Shown here: piece by piece, positions 34,060 to 44,495 of the stretch
Position numbering within the stretch: the first letter of the stretch is position 1
Layout of the letters: every line of letters starts with the position of its first letter
From: Sequoia sempervirens
Lineage: Eukaryota > Streptophyta > Pinopsida > Cupressales > Cupressaceae
Direction of reading: 5' to 3'
NCBI GenBank assembly: GCA_007258455.2
Contig: VDFB02358134.1
Span: 209,991,394-210,055,393, forward strand
DNA length: 64,000 nt
The notes under the pieces: model-generated
The model's input: the letters and a program-made list of their open reading frames with translations, nothing else
Databases searched by the model: none
Told to the model about the DNA's origin: nothing
Translations under genes and position numbers: made by a program

Positions 34060-34990
34060 GCCTAGAACTAATTCTTGGGGGAATTACTAGAAGTAGGTTC
34101 TGGTGTTGGCTCATTTCCTACAATAGAGGGACACTTATTCACCCATGTCTTCTTCATCTGATCTCTTATTTCATCCATAGTTGTTTTCCCTTTTCCTTTA
34201 TCATCTTTCTGCATATTTTTTCCTTTGTATACCAAACATTTTCTATCCAAATTATTCTTTTTGCAAAATCTTGCAATGTGACCATATTTTTTGTAATTAA
34301 AACACATAGAATTTCCTTGTTTTGACTAGTCACTCCATTGATTTCTTCTCGATCTACACTAGTTAGCAATATTCCCAAATCTTCCACATGTATAAAATTT
34401 AGCATTCCTTCTATTGACAGAGTTGTTTGACACATTTCTACATTCAATTAACTTATGACCAAACTTATTGCAATTGAAACACTAACTAGAAAATGATGAA
34501 TCACTTGATTTCATTTTGCTTCTACATTGAACAGCCATATAAACATTTTTTTTGCAAGCCAAAAAATATCTCTTAAACTTCTGAGCATTAGATTTTCTTA
34601 CCATATGCCTTTTTGCTTTGTTCATTTGATTACCTTGCTTACAATTCCTTTGTCCAGATCCAAAACTCTCTCCTTTTCCATAACCAAGACCTCACTTATC
34701 ATTTGCATTCTTTTGTCCTTGAGTCAGCTCATCAAGCTTAACAAAGCTAATCTTGAATTTCTCCTAGTATTAATTTGCAGTGGTAAGTTCATCTTTGAGA
34801 ATTATAATCTATTTTTCAAGATCTTCATTTTTTCTAGATTGTTGTAGTTCTATCTATAACTAAATGAATTCTCCATTAATTTTGTTGCATTCATCAGATC
34901 TCTCTTTTAGGGACTGAGCAAGATTTTCCTCATTCTTCTTTCTTTCTTCAATCTCCTTAGTCATATTCATCACCATAGATTCCATCTCAA
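34060..34990 (-). pseudogene. Gag-like coiled coil with zinc knuckles (broken)
   Basis: On the minus strand, just after the primer binding site: a Glu/Lys-rich coiled coil (TKEIEERKKNEENLAQSLKE), then KLDELTQGQ and GLGYGKGES, resembling the linker found after gag in plant copia elements. Three zinc-knuckle units follow: an intact CFNCNKFGHKLIEC (about 34490-34450), a decayed one with TCGRFGNIANxC, and CFNYKKYGHIARFC (34307-34266), whose second Cys is Tyr. It ends with an acidic/Pro tail. Stops interrupt it. It binds nucleic acid in form only; no enzyme domain is present. Confidence 0.7.
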
Positions 34991-35017
34991 GTTGTTAAAA
35001 TTATTCTGAGGAACTTA

Positions 35018-35029
35018 GCTCTAATACCA
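35018..35029 (-). promoter_or_regulatory. Primer binding site (initiator tRNA-Met type)
   Basis: The minus strand reads TGGTATTAGAGC two bases after the LTR end CCAACA. It matches the usual copia site TGGTATCAGAGC at 11 of 12 bases. Confidence 0.85.
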
Positions 35030-35031
35030 AT

Positions 35032-36110
35032 TGTTGGACTCAAGCAACACTAAGAGGGGGGTGAATCAGTTTTGAGAAATTTTTAACTATTAATATGCTC
35101 TCTGAAGTGCCTAAAATATTCAATCAAAAGAAAGATATATGAACATAGAACAATAAACCACATCACCATAACATAACAATTTTTATGTGGAAACTCAGTT
35201 AAGGGAAAAACTACAATGGAGGTCAATCCAAAATTTGAGTACTCAAAATATAAGTGTTTTACAAAATGGGGAATGCACTTGCATTTAGGCGCACTTCCTA
35301 GAGCTCACTGCTCAAAATTAGGAAGGCTCACTACCTTACAAAAGATTTGGATTACAACAAAAGATTGAACTGAGAAAATAGCATCTACAAATGCCTAATT
35401 ATAGTTTTGGTTAAGGTCATGGATCAGATTTTGGACCTTCTTGTCTAATTCTACACTTTGCTCTACTCTGCCTTAATTCACTTCACAAAAATTCTCTTCT
35501 ACATAAATGAAAATTTCTCAATTGATCTTCTAATATTCACACAGGCATCAACACATATCAAACTCTCACACATGCACACCAAAATGAATTTACTGATCTC
35601 ATATATATATCTGCTACTGAGAATTCAATCACTATATGTCGACTTCAATAGAATAGAAAATATTTTCCAACTGTCAGCTCAAATCATGAATAACATTTAA
35701 TGTGCATCCACCAAAGTCATCCATAGCATAGTGAGGACCCAAAACAAAAATATCCAACACAAAAATACTCTGATTTTTTTTTCTTTAGACATCTGCAACA
35801 CCTTACATTCACTTAGTCGGCCTTCATATATTGATGAACAGAAAATTGAATGACCGGATCTCCTAACTCATACACCACTGGGCACGACAGCACAAAACTT
35901 GAGAATAACACATTTCAGATACCCAACAACCTTTCATGAGATCCAGAACCAAAACTGATGAGCTAATAATGCAAACCTCTTGACAAATTCAGCTTCAGTT
36001 AGATACCTTGTTCTTCACTCTGTCTTCTGGTATAGTCAGATACTGCAGTGTAGACTGGATCAATGACTTAGGTTTCCATCAATGAAAAAACTAGAATCCA
36101 TATGCCAACA
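35032..36110 (-). repeat. 5' LTR of the nested element
   Basis: 1079 bp; the minus strand starts TGTTGGCATATGG and ends GAGTCCAACA. The U5/R part is clearly related to the 3' LTR, and the U3 part (35675-36110) is not. It includes the U5 block with TTTTTCCC...TTTCCACATAAAA seen in other copia LTRs of the window. Confidence 0.85.
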
Positions 36111-37090
36111 AATTATCCTTTAAATTCTTTAACTACGAGAAGGTAGAACATTATGCTTCTCAATGTCCTAACAATGACTCTAATAGTGATGAAGAAGCAT
36201 ATAATAGGTAGGGGAAGAAAAAAAACTTATTCTAAAAAGAAAAATGTCTTTAAAAAGAAAAGTTTGATGGAAAAAGTATCTAACAATGGTATAGATGCAT
36301 CTATCGAGGAAGGAGGTGAAACACTATTTATGACAGTTATCAATCCAAGTCAAGATTATTATAAGGAGATTGATAATGTTATGAACGATGGCTCAAAAAT
36401 AGAAGAACCAAGTCAAGATCATAATAAGGAGATTGATAATTTTATGAACAATGGCTCAAAAATAGATGAATATCCTGTATTTAGAATACCTCAACTTGAA
36501 GGCACAAAATTTATTTTTTGGAAACATAGGATGGAAACCTATTTATCCTCTCTAGGAATTAATGTCTAGGAAGCAGTTGAAAAATGTTGTTTAGTATCTA
36601 CAACATCTCCTCCTACACTAGATGAAAATAAGGCTCTTGAATAAAATGTTAGGGATATGGATGCTATCTTTAATAGTTTTCCAAATGAAATTATTGCTAA
36701 GGTCATTTATTGTAAGGATGCAAAGGAGGTTTGGAACAAACTGATTGAAATGTATCAAAATGATGAGTTGTAGGAAGGAACATCCTCAAAAATTGATACA
36801 GATTGTGGCACATCAGGAAGTGAAGATGTTTTTGTTAACAAAGAGGAAGAAATTAATCTGGAGAGTGAATTAAACAGTGCCTTAAGAGATGTTCAGAAAC
36901 TCAAAGAGGAAGTTGTGGTAAAGAAGAATAATTTTTAGAAACAAATTGCTGACTTGAAACTTCAAATTGAAATACTAGAAGTTACAAAAGTGTTGTTTGA
37001 AATCAAAGAAAAAGAATGTTACACTTTAGAGGCAAAATTTGCTGACCTAAGGAAAGAACTTGATATGTTTGATAGCAGTAATAAACTAGC
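36111..37090 (+). pseudogene. copia gag: zinc knuckle, then a capsid N-terminal half and coiled coil (broken)
   Basis: The zinc knuckle that completes the interrupted gag comes first (36113-36190), then a basic/acidic linker and two tandem 21-residue repeats (63 bp each, 36345-36407 and 36408-36470). Then, unexpectedly, comes a gag N-terminal domain: PVFRIPQLEGTKFIFWKHRM, ETYLSSLGINV (36471-36570), FNSFPNEIIAKVIYCKDAKE and VWNKLIEMYQND (about 36670-36770). This ends where the capsid piece at 32720 begins in a normal gag. A coiled coil (LKEEVVVKKN, LKLQIEILEV) follows. The order of the two capsid halves is thus inverted relative to a normal gag. Confidence 0.7.
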
Positions 37091-37289
37091 AACATTTATG
37101 TAAATAAATAAAATTCTTGGGTTTATAGAAGGTCAATTCTCTTATTCTGATAGGTTCTAGCATAACAAGGTAGCAAAGAGTTACAAGTCCAAAACTTTTA
37201 TTGATACTACTAAAACAAGGTTGATTTGGAAACCATATAAAATTAATGAACAGATAGAAGTTACAGTTAGTCAAAAAAATTACATTATA

Positions 37290-37708
37290 AAGTGAATAAT
37301 GAATGGATTTTGGATAGTGGGTGTTCACACCATATGATAGGTGACAAAAGTAACTTTCTCAATTTTGGATATTGTGATGGTGGTTTAGTTTGGTTTGGAA
37401 ATGATGATTGTATTCAAATCATTGGGAAAGGTATAGTTTCTTTGGATGATAACTTGTGTTTGTAGGATGTGTACTATGCCAAATATCTCAAGCATAATCT
37501 TCTGAGCGTAACTCAAATCTGTGATCAAGGTTTTTATGTTCTTTTTAATGCTCTAGGGTGTGAGATTAGAAAGAAAACATGTGAAATTGTTGCTGCAGGT
37601 TCAAGAACTCAAGGGAATATTTACAATCTACAAGAAACAAGATGTGTGAAAATGAATGCTCAGTTAAGGGAGACAGTGAATGATCTTCCTCATATTTCTC
37701 TTCACTAA
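37290..37708 (+). pseudogene. copia protease and pre-integrase region (broken)
   Basis: WILDSGCSHHMIGDKSNFLN carries an intact copia protease active site (Asp-Ser-Gly, followed by C-S-H-H-M). IIGKGIVSLDDNLCL, a stop, and VYYAKYLKHNLLSVTQICDQ follow, then the start of the pre-integrase region (GNIYNLQETRCVKMNAQLRE) to 37708. The integrase that should follow is absent. Confidence 0.83.
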
Positions 37709-39330
37709 ATCATCTATATACAGTTTCAAGGTACATTTCAAGTAGTTTTCTTTCATCCTTGTGTTTGGCTAGTACACTAGATTTTATTGTTGCAGTAAAA
37801 ATTAATAAAGGAATTTTGATGAGATATCTCCTTAAATAGTATACATTAGTGTATATTGTGTGAAGTTTTTGGAGGGCTCAAAAGTCAATTTTTTGATTGC
37901 ATATGGCATTTCTATAGCATTTTTGGATAGTGATATGCCATTTTTTTAAAAGATGGTATTAAGGAAGTGATAGTGGACAATAGTTAAGTGAAACCATTGG
38001 TGCAACTAATGTAGTGCTACTATTGATAATTTCATATGATTGGTTTGATATTGGTTTTTTAATGATATGAAAATTTGCATATTTGTTTTTGATTTCATGA
38101 TGGTATCTACATGATAGAATTATAATTTGGAGAGGAGCTTACTTATTTTCCTAGTATAAATAATGGTATGCTTCAAAGTTACATTTGTCAAAAAGTATGT
38201 TTTGTACAGGTAAAAAACATTATTTTGTATTGCTGATTGGTACATGTATACAACATTCTACTTCTTTTCTATAATTGGTCTTAGCATGGGAATATGATAT
38301 TGGAATTGTTTGTAGGTTGTTAAGTATGCACTTGGTTGTAGTGGCTCACATGATGATCAAGTTCTTGATGTTCATGGATTCTAGGAGACAAAGATCTAAT
38401 GTTTTCATGTTTTTATATGAAATTTAATATCATGATGGCAGTTGGTATGATAGCTTGAATTTGATTTATCAAGAAAATTTGTTTGATATTTTTGTGTGTA
38501 GTTATTGAATGAGAGGAAGGTTTCCTAGAATGAAACTTCTCTATATTACAGGTGTTTTTGGATAGTGGTATTCATACTTTGGGATTGTTACTTGTTCCAT
38601 CTATTTTTCATGTTTTTTAATAGATCATGCCTGAGTTCATGAGTATACTAGCATGGACAGTATCATGGCTACACAATTCATGGTTACAATATATGAAAAA
38701 AAATTTACATTATGTCTTTGTGCTTGTACATGATGTTGATTTTGGTTGGTGTTGGACAATTGACAAAAAATTGATACATATATGATAGTGCTCTATGTGA
38801 AGTCATACCGGTATGCAAGATAGGGTGAATTACGCCTATTTTTCATTCTCTCCTATCATGTGTATGACTATTGGCTTCTATTGGGTTATATTTTACAGTG
38901 ACAGTAGATTATACTTTGTGTTGTGATCCTTATTACATGCTACTAATGTTTTTTTTCTGCCCAACATACTTGGTCATTATTGTGAAAGAGAGAAAAAATT
39001 GGTTGGCCTTGGTACCTACATGTCTTGGCAGTCATTCTAGAGATACATTGCTATATTGATGTCTTGTAGTTGTTGTGAAGAAGCAATGCATTTGTGATAG
39101 AGTAACTGACATCTTCAGTTGTTGTCCTTGGAATTTGGGATATTTTATGATTCATTAGCCAATAATGATATGCTTTATATTTTATATTTTCTTTGTGTAT
39201 CATCTCTTTCTGTAGCATGCTAGATTATGGATCCTGATGTTTTGATCTATCCTTAAGGCAATTGCACAATTCTTTCTTCCTTTGTCTTTGATGAAAAAAG
39301 GGGGAGAGAGAGTTGTGTTTTTCCATCAAG
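37709..39330. other. Unreadable spacer between copia protease and 3' LTR
   Basis: Low-complexity T/G-rich plus strand without domain motifs. In an intact element integrase, RT and RNase H would stand here, so this is either replaced sequence or the 3' untranslated region after a large deletion. Confidence 0.45.
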
Positions 39331-39345
39331 GAAAAAGGGGGAGTT
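39331..39345 (+). promoter_or_regulatory. Polypurine tract of the copia relic
   Basis: GAAAAAGGGGGAG stands directly before the LTR start TGTTTCCC. A second, very similar run lies about 40 bases upstream (39294-39310). Confidence 0.7.
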
Positions 39346-41425
39346 TGTTTCCCTCTCAGTTGTTGTCCTTGATGACTAATACACAAAATCTTAGGTATTT
39401 GTAGGCTTGTGGCATTGTAAGTTGTTCATGGTGGTATGGATACAAGTGTCTTGTGGCCTTGATTAATTAATATATCCTTGGTATATAGATCCTCAATTTC
39501 AATTTTTGTGGCACTTTGGTATAGTGAGCATATGTTGTGGCACTTTGGTATAGTGAGGATGTAGATTCATTGCAATGTGGTTGTGTTGCAACTTTGTTAC
39601 TATTGGTTGGCATACAAGTGTCTTTTGAAGTCATTGTGACTATATGCAAATACAAGTATATGAGGTAAAAAGGATATATCTTATATGATATCGATTGACA
39701 AATAAGGTATTCACATGTATTTGCATAAAGTGGTCTTATTAATAAGAATTAATCTATATATGTGCAAAGACAAGGATTTAGTTTATTTCAAAGTCACTAT
39801 TTTTACAAGGCTTATGTCATGGAAATTTAAGTCTAAAATCCTAAAGGAATTGTTATATTCATAGACATGAGCATTATGAGATTTACATCACTTTGGAAAT
39901 CATGAGCGATATATTTTATTGTTTCAAAATTCATTATGCATTCAAGATTTATAAGGTTTGAATACATGTGGAAATAAAAGGATTGACACCAACATAATGA
40001 TAATGTTTTTTTTATTGAAAAAGGTTAATGTTTTATTTGTGAAGTTTATCGACACAAAGTATTTACCCTAAATGATTACTCATTTTGAAGAAGACAGTGC
40101 AAGGAATGTGTAGTTGCTTCTGGAAGCTTAGTGAACAGGTGAAGAAGAGGTGGCTAACTACTCAGAAAGTAGTTTTTCATACCACTATGATAGTTATGGC
40201 TTGTAATGAGTAGAAAAATTGGTATTTCTATTTCTTGTTTTTGACTTCATTTTATGCAATGGTGAAAAGCCCTAGTTTGAGCTCTTGGTTTAGTGTTAAC
40301 CAAAGTATTTGCATTTGGGTATGTACAAAGTGCTTCTTTTTTACTTGGGTTACTTGATTTTCTCATTATTGCATTCAAATCCAATGGTTTATTGTTTGTT
40401 TTTGGTCTATGTTCAAATGTTCATGCTTTCTCTCATGCATGCTATAGATCTTGGTGCTATACATTTTTGTTGGGTTGACTTATAGCTGCATTATGTATGG
40501 CTAAAGGTTTTTTTGTCAAGGGTTTTGTGTATCAATGTTTTTTTTTTGCTAGGGCATGCCATGTAAAAAAATTTGTTCATTTGCATTTGTAAGGTTTATA
40601 AAGCACATTTTTGTAGTATACATTGTTGTTTCGTAGGTGTATACAAAAGGTTATGGTGCATATGTATGGGTCATTTAAAGTCTTCATACTTTGTTCTTAT
40701 CAATGTCGACCATGCATTAAATGTTTTAGTACTTACATATGATGATAGTATACAAAGGATGATGAACCATGATGATTCAAGGGGAAGTTTTGAGATAGTT
40801 AACAAATTACATGTGGAATTATTTGAAAGGCAGTTTACAACAATTACCATTTCTTGGAATGTTATATAAATAATGATTTATCACTGTTTCAGGTTTGATG
40901 CTTTTAATAGAGTTATCATGCTAGATGTGTAAACATAATCCTATGATTGAATTTTTGCAAACATGATGCAAAACAGATTGTATAACTGATATATTTGATA
41001 TTTTAGAGATTCTAGAATGAATCTTTAAGATATTAAATGTGTTATATTGAAAGTGAAATATGATTTGAATAGAAATAGAGAAACCCTCTATATTTTACAT
41101 TCTATATTGTTTTTGATTAAAATGTACATGCCAGTGAGGCGTCATTTTTGGAGTGGTTTTTTATCCCTAGAGGGTTTTCCACTTGTCAAATTCTTTGTCT
41201 TATGATCTCATTGTTTTGATGTGATAATTTTTCATGATTGTGATGATCTTTGGTTTGATTTAATATTTCTTATTTTAGTTCTTTAATGATTGCATTCAAT
41301 TCATGAATGTATTTATCATTGAAATATTAAGAGCATAAATTATTCAATTCTTTGTCAAGTAAAAATTTAAAATTTGTCTAAGACACTGATTCACCCTGCC
41401 TCTCAGCGTCTTCTTCACTCTAACA
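39346..41425 (+). repeat. 3' LTR of the copia relic (2080 bp)
   Basis: From TGTTTCCCTC to CACTCTAACA. Within it are a tandem duplication of about 30 bp (39508-39565), a possible TATA box (TATATAAAT at about 40862) and a terminal hairpin GACACTGA/TCAGCGTC at 41382-41410. Gypsy sequence resumes right after it at 41426 and aligns with 50409 onward, so the right edge is firm. Confidence 0.75.
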
Positions 41426-41651
41426 TTACCAAGCTCCTTTTTAGTAGAATCAACAAAATAGACCACCATTTCAAAATGATTTTCAGAAGAGAAGTTTTAA
41501 TCCCAAGCCTTTTCGGCCTCATGATCCCAATTTTGTTGGCCCCTCAAGGGAGCTTGTACCATAGAATAATTTGGCTCAAGATCACAATGTGTGTTACCCA
41601 TGAAATCAACAACACAACTAGGCTACTTGTATGGGTAGAATGGAGAGTCAA

Positions 41652-42454
41652 GGGTATGTGCAGGATCATCATGGAAAAAATAGGCCCTTAAGTGGCAAAA
41701 AATTCAGAAAAGTCAGTGTTAGGCAACTTGACGTAAAATTTTGAATAAGTTATATATATTATTTCAAAAATATGTAAGAATAGAATCTGTAGAAAATTCA
41801 ATGTAATTTCTAAACTACTAGGTTTATTCAAAAATAAATAAAATCTATTTGGTGAAAATTTGAAATTTCAATGCAGTAGTACTTAAATTTCAGGGAAAAA
41901 ATAAGAAGTAGGTGTCTGTCTGACCATCCTAACCATAATAAAATGATAATATTTTTTTATAATATTTTATATATAAGTAGAGAACTCATGTTTGGATGTA
42001 ATGCATATTTTTTTGTAATTTTTTTCTAAGTAAATAATTAATTATGAATTTTTTATTACAACTTTTAAAAAATATAAAAACTTGTATGTATGACCACCTT
42101 AACTTGGTCAAAACTTCATGAAATTTAATTTTTCTTTTTTTAATCCTATATTATGTGAAGCATAGAATGTGACACATGTTTTAGATTCAAAAAATGTGAT
42201 ACCGTTTGAAAGTTATAGATGTTTTTCAATCAACCTATTGATCAGGACTTTAGTCGTAATTCTAATAGAAAATGAATAATAATTATTTATTAAATTTAAA
42301 TTAAAGCATAATTTATATTAGTGGAAAGATGAGAATCTCCTCTAAAAACCCTTTTCATTTCATCAATTTTGGGTAAAAAAAGTCATCAGCCACATACCCT
42401 ACAAATACCCATAATATTGCCACTTTTTGGCCCATCATGATCCTGCACATACCC
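41652..42454. mobile_element. 803-bp non-coding TIR element, copy 2, with 4-bp target duplication
   Basis: GGGTATGTGCAGGATCAT at the left end is repeated exactly, inverted, at the right end; the terminal repeats extend to about 23-25 bp with one or two mismatches. TCAA flanks both sides (41648-41651 and 42455-42458). The paralogous copy B lacks the element and reads through with a single TCAA at 50630-50633, which proves insertion and the exact ends. Copy 1 lies at 5613-6415. No coding capacity is seen. Confidence 0.93.
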
Positions 42455-44495
42455 TCAAGCTCTCATGGTGAAGAATCAGTATGCTAGCCCATAAATTTTT
42501 CTAGATGAGAATATGGAACAACCAAATAGCTCTGAGATTACTTTAGTGAATTGGAAAACTATTGAATATTGTGGAGTTAACAATTTCCAAGGTCAGAACC
42601 AACAAGGTTCATTCATTGCAGCAAACACAAGGTTGAAATAGAGAACAGTTGAAGTGGAACAACTAGTTGTAAGTTCACAATAGCAAGTTGTAATTTCACA
42701 ACAACAAGCTGTGGGAGAAAAAAATCATGCTATTCAATCTCAAACTATCCCTATAGCATAACTGAAGGTGCATATTCTACAGAGAGGACAACAAAAGGTA
42801 AATAACGATGTTAATTATTTAGGATAGCAAAAGGTAATTCTCATCTCTTTCAATGTGGTTGAGCATTTAAAGAAATCTATATTTATCATTTTCGTCATGG
42901 ATGTGTTACATATCTCACGCTAGAAATATTTATTACAAAATGCATTAGCTGAATTTTCATCTTTAGATGTTGTGAATGCAAAAAAGAGCAAAATGGTGCT
43001 TGCTAATAGCCCAAAGATCAAAGGTGGGTAGCAGAATGAAGAGGTAAAACCCCCACCATTCTATCTGAGTCTGATTATAGGGGATAAAATTGTCCATAAT
43101 TGCATGATAGACTCAAGATCCAGTAGCTCGATCATGCCTAAAAGCTTAGTTGATAAGTTAGGCTTAGTTTATAAACCCATGTCAAAATGAGTTATGCAAT
43201 TAGATGGATTTATTGTTCAAATAGTATGAATCATTAAAAACTAGGCCCTCACATTACATTCTTCTCCCAAGTTTGCAATTTCCCAAGATGTTCATGTGAT
43301 TGAGTTGCCTCCCCATTTCGCACTCTGTCTCTCGAGAGACTTTACTACCAAACTAGGAGGTTTATTATCAACTGATTGGTCTCACCTTTTCTTTAGAACC
43401 AAATATAGCATGAAAGTGACCATTAGGTCTGAGCCATTAGCAAAAGACCACATTGAACATTACATTCCTATCCCAGTAAATGTTAACCTGTACTCCACAA
43501 ATGGGATGGAGAATCAACCCATGATTGCAGACCCCAATGCACCTAGCAAAGAAGATGATGTGGATGAGTGGGATATCCATTGTTATGACCTTAATCCTTT
43601 TAGTCACAATAAGGAGGAAAGGTTAGGAATTTACTTAATCCAAGAGTCTGATACAACTATTCTTAATCTAGTTAAAGGCCAAGGTCAACTTCTGGTTGGT
43701 GACACAATGTCTCTAAAAGATGAGGATGTGGTTAAAGAATGGAAGGAGCTACTCTTTGAAGGTGAAGTTTTAGATGAAGATGAAGATCTTAGAGAATATG
43801 AAACACCCATTCAAGAATGGATGAAAATACTTTTCGAAAATGCAACTTTAGATCAAGAAGAAAGCCCCAAAGAATATGGAGAGATTGATCAAGAATGGAT
43901 GGAGATGCAGTTTGATGATCAAGCCTTTGATCAAGAGGAGGATTTTTGAGAAGACTTTCTCACTGAAGTAAGTGGGGCTATTGAAAAATACTTTGAGAAG
44001 GAAGATCGTGTAACTAAAGAAAATCTGTTTCTAGAAGATTTTGAGTTCCCTGCTAAAAATCATGAAGAGGCAATCATTGTTGAGCCACAACTTCCAACTG
44101 AATGGTCAGAAGAATTGCCTAATTTTTATGTTGAAGCTCAAAGGAATATGACCATGATTGGGTCAATGTCTACTAGTGAACATAAATTTTATGAGAGGTA
44201 TTTTGATAAAATCTTATCCTAGAAAGCTAATTTTCAGTTGAATAAGGAGCTAAACCATAACATGGTAAGAGAATTATGTGAAGCAAAGTTTAGAGAATTT
44301 ATTGTTGGAGACTTTGTGCTCAAGTGGGATGAGAACAAGAATAAACCTAGGAGACACTCTAAATTTGATGCAATTTGGGAGGGACCGTATGTAACAATAG
44401 AATGCAAAGAGCATAATTCATTTCAGCTCTCAAGGTTAACTCGAGAAGTGCTTCTGATCCCAGTTAATGGGCTTCATTTGAAATATTGTTTCTAA
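42455..44495 (+). pseudogene. Gypsy polyprotein A: protease, acidic linker and integrase tail (broken, internally deleted)
   Basis: A Gln-rich gag end (VVISQQQAVGEK) leads to a protease with IIGDKIVHNCMIDSRSSSSI, where the loop Gly of Asp-Ser-Gly is Arg (about 43080-43130). The 217-residue frame (43296-43949) starts IELPPHFALCLSRDFTTKLG and carries SEPLAKDHIEHYIP. It ends in three acidic repeats built on (Q/K)EWM-x-x-L-F-E-x-x-x-L-D-x-E-E. There is no RT. After stops, 44238-44495 reads the integrase C-terminal tail: EFIVGDFVLKWDENKNKPRR, HSKFDAIWEGPYV and VNGLHLKYCF. The RT, RNase H and integrase core are missing at the same place as in copy B. Confidence 0.8.

Larger units (their letters stand above)
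33235..36110 (-). mobile_element. Non-autonomous copia-like LTR element inserted in the copia gag
   Basis: Bounded by TGTTGG (33235) and CCAACA (36110) and flanked on both sides by AATTA (33230-33234 and 36111-36115), a clean 5-bp target duplication. The host gag reading is continuous across the site apart from a frame change. On the minus strand the order is 5' LTR (36110-35032), primer binding site (35029-35018), a short gag-like region and 3' LTR (about 34041-33235). The internal region is only about 1 kb and has no protease, integrase, RT or RNase H. Confidence 0.92.
32711..41425 (+). mobile_element. Copia relic with scrambled gag, protease and 3' LTR
   Basis: In order: the C-terminal half of a copia capsid (32720-33234), an inserted minus-strand LTR element (33235-36110), a zinc knuckle (36113-36190), the N-terminal half of a copia capsid, a coiled coil, protease and pre-integrase (to 37708), an unreadable 1.6 kb, a polypurine tract and a 2080-bp 3' LTR. 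Integrase, RT and RNase H are missing. The 5' LTR is also missing: a gypsy gag abuts at about 32710. Confidence 0.72.

Noticed and set aside
39508..39565. Two adjacent copies of TGTGGCACTTTGGTATAGTG considered as a direct-repeat array
   Set aside because: Only two copies, about 30 bp apart, inside an LTR; best explained as a local duplication.
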